From Owenia fusiformis (taxonomy: Eukaryota > Annelida > Polychaeta > Sabellida > Oweniidae), in contig CAIIXF020000009.1 of assembly GCA_903813345.2 (NCBI GenBank), forward strand, positions 21,913,759-21,977,758: a DNA stretch of 64,000 nt. The letters run 5' to 3'. Below the pieces are notes generated by a model. It ran no database searches and was not told the DNA's origin. It saw only the letters and a list, made by a program, of their open reading frames with translations. How positions within the stretch are numbered: position 1 is the stretch's first letter; each line of letters starts with the position of its first letter. This document shows, piece after piece, positions 11,625 through 24,600 of the stretch. A program made the translations under genes and the position numbers.

Positions 11625-11828
11625 TGCTGCAAAGACTTCTATAGGAATTATTTAATTAGTTAGTATCATAGACAATAGTTTCATACATGAATGGACTATG
11701 AACAATATATAATATTGTTTATTTTTTGTCAAGCTATTGAAATATAATTTGCCAGTTGCCAAAATAATGAATACTTGAATGTAACAATCTGATCTGAATA
11801 TATAACAAGTTGGAAAGTTTGGTGTGTA

Positions 11829-11834
11829 AATAAA
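11829..11834 (+). terminator. Candidate polyadenylation signal of the NDUFA3-like gene
   Basis: AATAAA hexamer 205 bp after the stop codon on the coding strand. It is the best-placed canonical signal before the next repeat. Confidence 0.45.
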
Positions 11835-11911
11835 AATACTATTATACAGAATCATAATGTTGTATTTATTTTAGTCTACCAGTGATGCATAGGTATTAAG
11901 TACCCTGATTT

Positions 11912-12030
11912 TTTATGTCACCACCACAAGTGGTCACATATTGTTATAGTCTCAAACTTTATTGTGTTTGGTGGTTTGCATCTGTAACAAATGACAGGTG
12001 GTGACATTTTGCATGTTAATGCCTTGTTTA
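11912..12030 (+). repeat. Dispersed repeat with hairpin head (GTCACCACC family), copy B
   Basis: TTATGTCACCACCACAAGTG heads the copy and pairs with GTGGTCACATA just after it. The tail carries ACAAATGACAGGTGGTGACA and TTTGCATGTTAATGCC. This is a clear relative of copies A and C. Confidence 0.65.
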
Positions 12031-12168
12031 GGAAATGCAACTTTGACTCTTAAGTTCATAAGACATCATCTTGTTAAAATGCACATTCAACTTTCTACAA
12101 GGCAATATGAAATTGAGAGACTTAATTTGGAATAATAGATGATGATGTTAAGTTTATTCATATCCTTA

Positions 12169-12890
12169 ACTAGGTGCAACACCTGGTAATCAAGTTCTGG
12201 GTGCAGTGCCTTGTTTATCAAATGCTGGATGCAGCACCTGATTTTTGGTTCACACAGTGAGCCTATGGGATCGCACAAATTAAAACTGCTATTCGGATTG
12301 AGTCATATCCACATTCATTTTATGCATATCCATAATGCCTATTTGACCTAACATCGCCATTTCCCAAGTTCGCCTGGTTTCCGAGATATTGCTGATTTTG
12401 ACGTCAAAAAGTCAAATTTTCTGTAAATACTAGACACTTTGTTGAAGTAGAACTTTCAAATAACTTGTAGTAGTTGCTGTATATGCAACTTATGTTCTCT
12501 GAAGATTTCAAAGCTCTTGAAATTACAGTGTTCGGTGTTTACTCTATAAAATTTGACAAAAAGTAGGACTGTCATTTTCAGGGAACTTTCTCATGTATAA
12601 AGTCAATCATCATTGACTGCACAAAACACTGTGTGAGCACAGGACTGTGGGTCCCTTATTCAGATGCTGGGTGCAGCACCTTGTTAATCAAATGCTGGGT
12701 GCAGCACCTTGTTAATCAAATGCTGGGTGCAGCACCTTGTTAATCAAATGCTGGGTGCAGCACCTTGTTAATCAAATGCTGGGTACAGCACCTTGTTAAT
12801 TAAATGCTGGGTGCAGCACCTTGTTAATCAAATGCTGGGTGCAGCACCTTGTTTAACAAATGCTGAGTGCAGCACCTGGTTACATCAATA
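12169..12890. repeat. 28-bp minisatellite with palindromic core
   Basis: About eight near-identical 28-bp units (AATCAAATGCTGGGTGCAGC + ACCTTGTT) fill 12662-12890. Two or three diverged units sit at 12169-12245, separated by ~415 bp of unique sequence. Each unit contains GGTGCAGCACC, an odd-length palindrome that can form small hairpins. Confidence 0.85.
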
Positions 12891-15591
12891 CTGTATAATT
12901 CAATACTAACATAGATTATAGAATTAATGACAACATAATAAATAGCTGTATTGTTATAACATAGCGATTAAAATATTTTATTTTTTACATTTATAAAATC
13001 TGAGTTCTGAACTTTTACAAAAAATATACACATACTTACACAGGTACATTCCACATGTGACTAGATTATAATCAAACATGATGCCTTCAATTTGTTAAAT
13101 ACATAAATAATAGTTTTTCAGATTTTATTTTTAACATGATTAAAAAGCATGAATAAGCAGTAAATATGAAAGGGAAGGGTACATTACCAAGTTGCTAAAA
13201 AACCTGTACAAACACTTCATTGTAAAGGCTAGATCTATTGAAACTTAGTATTTCTAAATTTTGACTTTATATTTGATTCTTAATCTTAGAACCTATATAC
13301 AGACAAATTATCTGCAAGACAGAGGTAGTGAAGGTTACTTTTATTTGAGAGTAAATATCAATTCATTAATGACAATGATCTTCAAAATGCTAATGATATT
13401 ATCAACAGTTCTCTTCTAATTCAAGTACACAATAATTGTATTTCTCAACTCCAAAAATTCCTTTTTTGGATGGATTGTACAGGATTCCATCGTTTTATCT
13501 CTTATGTGAATGTTATGTATTACATCATTTTAAATACCTTTTTTTTGTAAAATGTAATTAATCTCCAACTGTAGCCTGCCTTAATAGCACATGAAGATTT
13601 CTGGTAAGAACCTTCGTAAATATTCCTTGATGAACAATAAAATGTATTTTATAAAGCATGAGATAGATTTAGTGAAGTATGGCACATGCAAAACTACTTG
13701 TAAAACAGCAACTCCATGGAGTAGCAAATTCTGCCGAACATAACATGTTATATCAATTTATTATTCATTTGATATATCATACCAAGCTATGTGTGAATTA
13801 TTTTTATTTATCTAATTAATAATTTGCTACAATTATATTCTTATTTATACAATTTACATCAAATTCAATGATGGTATTTGAAAAAACCAACTAAAGATGT
13901 GCAAGTGGATGAGCAGAAAGACACTTGTTTTCCCTATATGTATATCCCAGCTAAAAAATTTATTTTGGTAGGATAATAGACATCTGAATACCACTCCTTT
14001 TCTTTTGACACTTTGGAAAAACCTGAAAACAGTCTCATAACTGAGGTATTATAATGCAGGCACTTTTCTGTTGAAGGAACTTTGACTTTTAAAAAATAGA
14101 ATAAAAAAACAGTTTAGTTTAACATTATTTCATCAATAAAGGCTCTTTTCTCAAGGCAGATGCATGATCTGAATAAATGATACACAATAAATACTACATT
14201 TAATAATAATGTACTCTACAAGTCGGCCAAGAATGCCCATATTTTCAAATTTGCCAATAAATGTTTAATATTTAGACATATATTTTAGAAACATTTTTAC
14301 TGATATAATGTTGATCAAACAAAAATCATACTGTCACTTTAAATGGGACAAATTGATTTTTGTACATTCCATCTATAAAAATGTAATATCAAATTAATAT
14401 TAATCGTTCTTTGACATTTGCATCCATACCTATTGTCTATTCGCTAAAATAACTGCTGAAAATATACTCATAGCATTTTAAAAACTATTAGGTATATAAG
14501 TGACTAATGCATCTTCAGCCACAATATTCATGAAATCTATCCCTTATTATCATTAACATATTTATAGCAAAATAAAAAATATGGATGTTTTTGGCCCACA
14601 ATGTATAGGCCTGATTACTATGTACTTAATGTATTCAAAAAACTTTGTACATTTTTTATTTTACAAACGATTGCACAACCTATAAAATGTACACAACCTT
14701 TATTTTAACATGGTTAAATTCTTATGATTGATTAACATATAATTTTATTTTGTGATAATGTGAGGTCATCAATATTCAATTTTAGTCTGTAATACACTGA
14801 CGGAATTCTACAACACATAATATAATCATAGGTGAAAGACCCCACATACTTTTCAACTGCTTGGAAGATGAATGAAGACACCATGCATGAATGAACAATT
14901 CCCTGATGATACATGTATATATACAAGAATGCAATGATGAATGTTAAAGCAAAAATATTTTCAATACAAACAATTATTTTTAATATTTTACTCAACTAAT
15001 GCTATATTATTCTTTACTTCTCTATGCTCAGATAACCATTGTGGTTGGGCATCTGATTTTTTCATTTTCAATTTAAACTTTTTTTAACAGAAAGACAAAT
15101 ATTTTATTCTTTGTTTGAAGACTCAAAATGTAGCAGTAGTATTGTGTGGACTTTTCATCCCAATGGTCATAGTAAGCACCAGCTCTACTCATATGTAAAA
15201 CCCAATTTTTAGTGTGTGAATAAAAATTGATTATACACATCGGCAAATATTTTTTGATTACTTATTCAGTCATAGTAGTAATATATTCAGCTGCTAATTA
15301 TGATTCATCAGCGGCATATTTCATTATGGCCAACTTTTAAAGTCACAGTGATAAATACATTTATTCTTAATCATTGATATTTGAGTAAGTTATGTACCGT
15401 TATGTCTATCCAAAACAACTCATATCAAACGCAGAACAATATCTCGTATTCCATTCCAATCTCATATAATTTAGAAATGCTGATCATTTTCAACAACATG
15501 TATGATGTCTAATCTCGTGATATGATTAGAACTTGTTATTTCTACATGTTCAGTCATACGGAATTGTTATTTCCACATGTACATTTATTTA
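12891..15591 (-). other. Downstream region / probable 3' UTR of PRKG1
   Basis: 2.7 kb of very AT-rich sequence beyond the kinase stop codon. No exon of any other gene is recognised, and several minus-strand AATAAA-type hexamers are present. How much is transcribed cannot be told from sequence. Confidence 0.45.
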
Positions 15592-15687
15592 TTAGAAATT
15601 TTCATCCCATCCTGACATCTCATCTGGAGGAATATCTACGTCTTTTGGATAATTATCAAAGTTGCTGAAGTCAGCTGGACCTTTTAC
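15592..15687 (-). CDS. PRKG1: PRKG1 exon 17 (residues 717-747 and stop)
   Basis: Encodes [20 protein letters not shown] then [11 protein letters not shown] and TAA at 15594-15592. Confidence 0.96.
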   Translation of the reverse strand, partial: VKGPADFSNFDNYPKDVDIPPDEMSGWDENF

Positions 15688-18600
15688 CTGGAAATATACC
15701 AGAATTTGAGTTATCCAGTGCATATATACATTTGAAAAATTGTTAAAGGTAATTGAACGCCATTGAGTTCAATAATAAAAAATATGCCATTATAATTTTC
15801 AACTGAGTTAATTTATTAAAGTATGTTGTTTCTTACCTTTGGTACAATTGGAGGAGTAAGTGAAGTTCTGTTGAGACCATCCCAGTCAAAACCTTGGAAC
15901 CACCTGAAACAGTACCCCAAATATAGTCTCACTCCATATTATGCATCATTGTTTATCATCATCATAAAAGACAATCAAAGCACAGAAATTGTGAAGCATT
16001 ATTTTGAGAAGCAAATTGTTGATATTGTCTGCAATTATTAGTTACCAGGTTATAGTGAATAGTCATTCAAAACACAACTTAAAATGTTTTTAATAGGCTA
16101 ACACAGCTTATAGGTCTTTTTATTGCTTGCTGTTTTCCAACTGTTCCTTTTTCGTTTCCATGCAATTGAAATATTATGAATCAAAATTGATATTACTACC
16201 CAATGCACAATGCCACAAGCATGCAATATAAGGTGTATGTCTTACTTGTGTTTCTTAATATCTGTGATGCCGTTTTTCTGGTAACCCAACCTTTCACTTG
16301 GGTTGTCCTTGCAAAGTCGTTTAATGAGAGTATGTGCATTACGGCTAATACGTTTGGGGAATTCTATCACATCAATGCCTTTTAGGATTATGTTGTATGT
16401 TTTCATAGGATCTGCTCCTGAGAATGGGGGACTGCAATGGAAATACTCATAGTTCTCTTTAGGGTTTCTTAGACATTTCTTTCATAAAAACAGAGAGGTG
16501 AATATTCATACATATGTAATACACCTCTCCCTTTAATCCCTTCATTCAGTCATTGCAGAAAATAGCATGTTATTATCAATTAAGTAACTTAATTTGCTAC
16601 TTAGTAATTTAGCATTGGTGGCAGCGGTGGGATATCTAGGATACCCACATTACCGACTCACTATACTAGAAGATCAAGCGATTGTTTTATACCTTCCTGT
16701 TAGTAGTTCAAACATGAGTATTCCTAGAGACCAATAATCAGCAGCATGATCGTGGCCTTTGTTCAGGATGATTTCTGGGGCTACATACTCCGGTGTTCCA
16801 CAGAAAGTCCATGTTTTACGACCAGCACCAATCTTTTTGGCAAAGCCAAAGTCAACCTGAATGACATAACATTACTGTATTTTTATTGCTTTGTTTTACC
16901 CAAAATTTCTGCACAATTATTTTGCTTGTGCAATGCACAACAGGCACAAAATGCGTCCCCTTTCAATCTTTTCTGAACTTTCAAAGAAAATCTACATTTT
17001 ATCAAAATGGCTGTCAAGATTTTGAAGGACAGTTCTCAGCACGTTTTCACAAAGTAGGGATTTGTGTTTACTGATTGTTTGTATTTAAAACGTTTAATGT
17101 CATAGATCAGGGAAATGAATGTTTCCTTTTCACCACATAATGGTCCCATTTTACGTATACAGTGAAACCTGTAAAGTGGAACACCTCTGTAAGTGGAACA
17201 CATTCAGAGTCTCAAGACTAATTGAATTAATGAAATGTGAACCTGTAGAAATGGAACACCTCACAGGTGGAACACTTTTTAGAGGTACCAAAGGTGTTCC
17301 ACCTGCTGTATCTTACCAATTTGACATAACCCTGGTTGTTGAGCAAGAGGTTCTCTGGCTTTAAGTCACGGTATATGATGCCGTGGTTGTGTAGATATTG
17401 GAACGCCTCAACAACACAAGCCACGTAAAACCGTGTTGTCTGGTCATCAAAACTACCTCTATAATCACATTCAGTTCATTCATTTATCAATGAGGTCCAA
17501 AAAATCCAATTAAAGTACATAAATTATAGACTATTTTTCACTCTAAAGCGAGCTAGTAGCAATTTAGTAAAACGAATGTCAACAATATTAAACAAGCTAC
17601 ACATTCAAGCAAAGGTTGCCATTTTTGCTTTATCATCTTGAGAATTTGATAATGTTGATGCGGTTTAGTGACAGTTTGAGTAAATATACATACTGTATTC
17701 AAAAAGATCAACTACCAACCTGTCTCTAAGAATGGTCCAGAGTTCACCTCCCAGACAGACCTCCATCAACATATAGACAAACTTTCTATCTTTGTATGTC
17801 TTAAATAACCTAGAATATAACAGACAGGACATTATATAGGCAAGGTTAGGGTGTTTGGGGTTTATCGTTTCAAGTTAAAACGACTGACAGTTTGGGCATG
17901 TCAGTAACTTTAACTAGCCATAAGTTTCCTCCAAGGGGGTTAGAGTCACAATCTTTCGCAAAAAATGCCTTATTCAGTTTAAGGAGAAGCCAGAAGATTT
18001 AAAGTCAAAAGATAAACTACGAAAAAAAGTTTAGGGCGGGGCAGATCTGTTTTATTTCTTTGGACTATAAGAATCTTAATTCATCATGCAGCACAGCACT
18101 GTAAGGGGGTTGAGCATCCTCAATTAGCGTAATGTCAGAATATCCACAGAACAAAAATAAGGAATAAATATTCACATCTTGTATCCACATACCTAGCTAT
18201 AAATTGACACTTTGCGTCAGACATGATTTTCTTCTCTGAGAAGATGTGCTCCTGTTGCCGTGTATCTACAATATGTTTTTTCTTGAGGCATTTCAAGGCA
18301 AATGTTTTGCTTCTGTCTGATGATACTTGTACCTGGAATCATATAATGTGAAAATGGTTGTTTCAAAAACATTGTGTCGTGATGATATGATATTGTGATA
18401 TGTGTCATTAGACACATTTCGCACAACGTTTTTAGCTCGACGCATCTAAAATCCGCAACGAATTCACTAGATTTAAATGCGTAGCAGTTCAATGAAAATG
18501 AGATGCGGTTGTGGATACGTTTTAGCATGGGCTTCAAGGTAATTTTTTGTGCGAAACCACTCTACTATCCAACTTTTGCACATACTAAGTTACTTTAATC

Positions 18601-21600
18601 ATTTGTTTTACCTAACACACACGTGTCACGCTGAGAAACCTGAAAAATGTATGTAATCCATGTGTTTCAAATTGTAATGAATCCAGAACATCAAGTAAAT
18701 TCTTACTATAGGAGCTTGGTCAATAGAAAGGTGACAATATTAACTATAACTAATGACCAAAAATCATATGACATCTTTATCAACACATATGGAGATTCCT
18801 TACCAGCTCCACTCTTCCAAAGCCTCCCATTCCAAGAGTAACCACAACCTCCAGATCCTCAAGTTTGATTGGTGAATATTCGTCTTCCAATTGACGACCT
18901 TCGTAATCATTGGATTCTGTACTGTTTCTGAAAAATCATAGTTTCCGGTTTATTTTCTTGTCTATCGTACTAATAAAAATTAATAATGGATATTTTAAAA
19001 TCGTATATGATCTAGTGAGGCTATTATATTAATTTATTCAACATGAAATGTTCATAAAGTTTTGTAAGCATAAATGTGTCGACACTTTTTGAAGACAGTG
19101 ACAGACAATTTGTAAATGGATCTATTTCAGGCTATGAGGGGTAAGGTAAACCATCATCTACTGATCTTTGTGCCAAAGGAAAATAGAATGCTAGGCCTAC
19201 ATGTACATGTACTTTGTTAATAACATATCATTTCATGAGCACATCTATGCTAATTAGCTAACTGTCAAACAGTAAGTTAGTTTGTTTGTTAACCCAACTG
19301 AAATAATTTAAAGTAAAGCAGTGTAACAAAATATAAATTTCACATGCAAAATTAAACAAGAATGGTCCATGAAATGATATCATTATAATGAACATCCTTG
19401 TATATCATAACAAAATAAGTTGATGCTCATCAAGCCATTTATACCATATCGTTTGATTTTAGCAACATTTCAAATCATCTTACAGTAGGTCGGCACATTT
19501 AGTGAAGATTGAAATAAGAATATTTTGTCATACTAATATCACACTTTCAGCAAAATAAAATAGGGTCATTCAAATCAGGATAGCGCCATCTATGTTAACA
19601 TCAAGCGAACATTCTTAGATTTTGGGAATACATACACACTCACTCGAGTATAGTACCAGTCCCAATAATTTGAGATTCTGCAAAATTTAACCAGCAAATC
19701 TGTTAATAATGATGATTTTCGTGTACGTATAGACTAACGTGAGTGGAGAATCTATTATAAATAATCACAAGAATTCTGAAAAGAAGGAGTCCAACACCTT
19801 GGTGCTATTGGAAAAAAGATTATGTTCCTATGTCCTGGCAGATGTAATGTTTAATAAGTAATGGTACAGATTATGGTAGGTGTCTAGAAGGTAAACAAGG
19901 CATAAACATGCAAAATATCACCACCTGCCATTTGTTACAGACGCCGACCACCGAACGTTAACCACCGAACACCAATAGCCGAACTCTGAACAAGGTCCAC
20001 AAAAAGAGACTATAACAATATGTCACCGCTTGTGATGGTGACATAATATAAACAAACCAAGAATGTAGTTATCATCAGAAAGTATCCTTAAAGATACTAT
20101 AGGCAAAGAAAGAAGTCCCTAATAAACAAGATAAGAGAACGGGAGATGAGTAAGTACATGATTCCAAAGGTAAAAAGAGCAACAAAAGATACGAATAAAA
20201 ACATCGTCTTTACTAATCAGTTATACTAAATCCATAAATTATATATCGAGGATTAGATTAGATGAATGGGGAATCGGGTTGGTCTAATATGTGATGTCAT
20301 ACCCATTTTGATAAAATGTGCTATTTCCATAAATGCTAACACACCTGCCAAGAATTACAAAAACTTATAACCACTTTAACTACCAACGATACTCACTCTA
20401 TTGATGGTGAAATCACCCTGATATTGGATATGAATAATTAAATACATTTAGAAAGATTTTGAATTAATCTAATTTAGTAGTCAATGCATAACATTATAAG
20501 GTCCAGTATTTTGTACTGTAAAATGTTTCATCGTTCGTGGATTGTCTCGTATAGGTTCTAAGATGTTTTTTACAGTGTAATGTAGTACAGTGCTGGAAAC
20601 CTTATATGAGGGAAATAGTGCATTGTTTCTAGCTGGAAAATGTGTGCATATCTGTAAAATCATCAGCTAAAGTGATTCATATAGAAATACCATGCAAAAC
20701 AATTGAGTGAAATAAGAACAATTTAATATAAAATGTGCATGTAAATGGATGGATATGTCTAGCATGCTTAACGGTAAATTTAAATGTTCAGTTCATAGAC
20801 CAAAGAAAATCTGATTCCAAAGTCTCACGCCTAACCATCATCAACGTACAGCGTCAAAATGTACCGCCGTACGGTTTCTCTGTATGTTGACGTTTCCGCC
20901 ATTTTAAGTTTTGACGGAGGGAGAGAGTAAGGTAAGAAACATGTTTTATTTTATCAATATCGAGTCAGTTCACCAATCAGTTCTATTGCAAATATGCATA
21001 TCTACCTCAATTGATCTACATCAACATTATTATAAATTAGAAAGTAAATTTAAAGGTTTTTCAAGAGAATGCTGTATTTGTTACACTTTGATGAAATCGT
21101 ATAAAATTCCCTTCGATTAACTTTTGAAAACCCACATCGTAGTTTTAAGTTCAAATCGGTTACTTTTGTCGTACAGAAAACTATACGACGGTATTTTTGA
21201 CGCTACGTTGTCAGATAGTTAGGCATGAGTCTTGCATCGTTGAAGACATATGGGTCTGTTTTAGAAAATCACACTAATGGACTATCCTTTTACTGAATTT
21301 TCATAGGTCTACGATTCAATTTATCCATTCTTTTCACTTATTGGAATACAATATTTGACAGATAAACTAATTCAGTGCAGTGTTTTAAAGATTTAAACAT
21401 GCAAACATTTACGGGTTTTCTTGACTGTATAAGTCTTACCTTTGTGCGCCCCTAGCTTCGTCGCCATAGTCCTTCTCCCTCAGTTCGTTTAAGTCTCCTA
21501 TTAGCGTATTGAAAGAACTAAAAGAAATGCAATTAAGAAATATTTGATGACTTAATTAAGGAATAAATAATGATAGGCCATTCAATATGGTGAAATTCAG

Positions 21601-24600
21601 CACAAGTTGGACAGAATGTTGTACAAAGCACGAACCGAAGGTGAGTGCATTTGTACTAAAGATTGTATGGCCTATCATTATTTATTCCTTAAATATATGC
21701 GATACCATACGTAATCTTTGAGAAACAGTCTTTTAAATTTGAAGTCTGAAGGAATGATAAGCCACTTGTCCCCAGTTATATTTCTTGATCTTTTTTCGTT
21801 GGGACACTTGAATAATGAAATGGAAGTAAGGACGAGCGCCCACTTTCGTAATTAGAATGACGTTCGTAATTAGAATGAGGTCACTTACTCTCTGTCTACT
21901 GTTAGACACTCTACACCAGGGGGCAGTGCAATGACGTTGGCTGTTCTCCTGTCCTCACTGTAAATGAACAAAACAAATATATTGTATATGTTTGTATTGT
22001 ACGTTTGTAAATAAATACAATAGGTCACAGTAGGTTAAGGTCACATATCTACTCGAGGTCACTCGAAATGTCAAAGGTCAATGTATGGTTGCATCACAGA
22101 GGATATACGTCCCTATGCCGGAGTATTTTTATTTGTTCACATTAAGAGCTCAAGGTCAACATCCCTTTTTATTTTATAGATATTACGTAAGGTACATGCA
22201 CTTTAACAGTATAGACTTTACATTTTATGTTTTCTGTGACTATTATCATTATGTCAAGAGAGTTTAGAGGGCAACGTAGTGTAAAGAATCGGCTCCAGTC
22301 GAGCTAGAAGTCCAACGCGCTGTCCATTGCCCCACAAAGTCATATGTAATGGAATTTGAGAAAAAACACAATTTTCTTCCATATTCATAACTATATCGAG
22401 ATTGGTTAACTTAGGTTATATCAGAAAGAAAACGTATACATTTCAATCAAAATGATCTACTGGACATGTAGTTGGGACACAATATCGAAAAACAACTTGA
22501 AACTTGTCTTGTGGAAAACCTTTCTGTAGGGAACGCCTGTCAACAGCAAAAGAACACAATATTATATGGTGAACTAGTCTATATGAACACACGTTTTTCT
22601 TAAATCAGTCATAAAAAATTCTGAAAATTTATATCGTCATGGTCATCTTTTGAATGGAAACAATATAATTTGAAAAAAAATATATGTACTTTTCTCTATA
22701 GTGTTTTATAAAACACATCAGACACTTCTTTTGTTCTTGGTATCATATGTTCGGAAGGAAATATCTATCCAAACCTCATTGGAACAAAACGACATTAACA
22801 CAACGTGTTTAGGTCCCTCAATATTGCAAATGTACAAAGGAAAGTTTGGTTGATTTTAAAAAAGTATCTTGTTCATGAAATAAAAGGTTTATCTTCATTT
22901 TTAGCTATTTTGGGGAGATTTGTTTTAATTTTTTAAATACTTTTTGTAAAATCAACCAAAATTTCCTTTGTATAACTATATATATTATTGAGAGGTCTAA
23001 CAGAACGTCGTATATGCTATTTTGTTCCAACAAGGTTCGGAAAGACATTTTATTTCATTCTCAAGAATTGGGAGAAAGGAACAAAAACAATTGCACTAAA
23101 AAACGAAAAATGTTAACAAAAACAGTTATATAATAAAAAAATTATATAAATAATTTCCAACGATGAAGTGAAATTCAATGCATGCACGAAATCAATAAAG
23201 TTACTTTTATTTCATGTCTTATCATACGTAGTAATAGATTGCTCTCATTATCAATCCAGTAATATTCTTGTATGCATGAATAGGATAGTTTCTAAATAGC
23301 AGAAAAATCAATGAAATCTCGTGCTGCCATCTTTTATTCAGCTTTTAACTCTGGCTAGAGCTCCATTCACTTACATGCTAAAATCTTGGAAAAGTGGCTT
23401 AATTTCATGATTTATCAAAGTGTGTTTGTTGAATCTGTATAAAACTTGAATGATATACCACATGATGACCCTGTTTATGAACATGTTGTGATTAAACATG
23501 CTAATGTTGATTGACATACAAATAATCCACGGTTTTAAAGAATTTTAGCATTGCATCTATGGACATTTGGCCCAACTTTTTTTAAATTGTCATAGAAAAT
23601 TATTCAAATTACATAACTGTGTAAATCAAAGCTATTTTAGGAGAAAACATTCCACTGAATTCAAATATACCATTTAAAAGAAGGTAATGTAAGTCATTAG
23701 AGGTCTAATATGCAAGTCTCTTAAAATCTCACGAAAAACGAGATTTAGCGAGATTTCAAAAGCTATATGGAAACTATACTATTGACTCTGTTGCGCAATG
23801 GATAGCGCGTTGGACTTCTAGCCGTGATAAACAAAGTGATTCAAAGGTTGTGGGTCCGAGTCCCACCAGAGTTCATAACACTTTTGTTAGAAGACAAACG
23901 GAACAGTGATATTCAATGCATACACGAAATCAAAAAAGTTACTTTTATTTCATGTTCTCATCATACGTAGTAACGGATTGCTCTCTTTATCAATCCAGTA
24001 ATATTCATTGTATGCATGAATTGACTCTGTGGCGCAATGGATAGCGCGTTGGACTTCTAGCCGTGATAAACAAAGTGATTCAAAGGTTGTGGGTTCGAGT
24101 CCCACCAGAGTTGATAACTTCTTTTGTTAGAAGACAAACGGTACAGTGATATTCAATGCATACACGAAATCAAAAAAGTTACTTTTATTTCATGTTCTCA
24201 CGATACGTAGTAACGGATTGCTCTCTTTATCAATCCAGTAATATTCATTGTATGCATGAATTGACTCTGTGGCGCAATGGATAGCGCGTTGGACTTCTAG
24301 CCGTGATAAACAAAGTGATTCAAAGGTTGTGGGTTCGAGTCCCACCAGAGTTGATAACTTATTTTGTTAGAAGAAAAACGGTACAGTAATATTCAATGCA
24401 TACACGAACAAAATCAATAAAGTTACTTTTATTTCACATTCTCACGATACGTAGTAACGGATTGCTCTCTTTATCAATCCAGTAATATTCATTATATGCA
24501 TGAATTGACTCTGTGGCGCAATGGATAGCGCGTTGGACTTCTAGCCGTGATAAACAAAGTGATTCAAAGGTTGTGGGTTCGAGTCCCACCAGAGTTGAAA

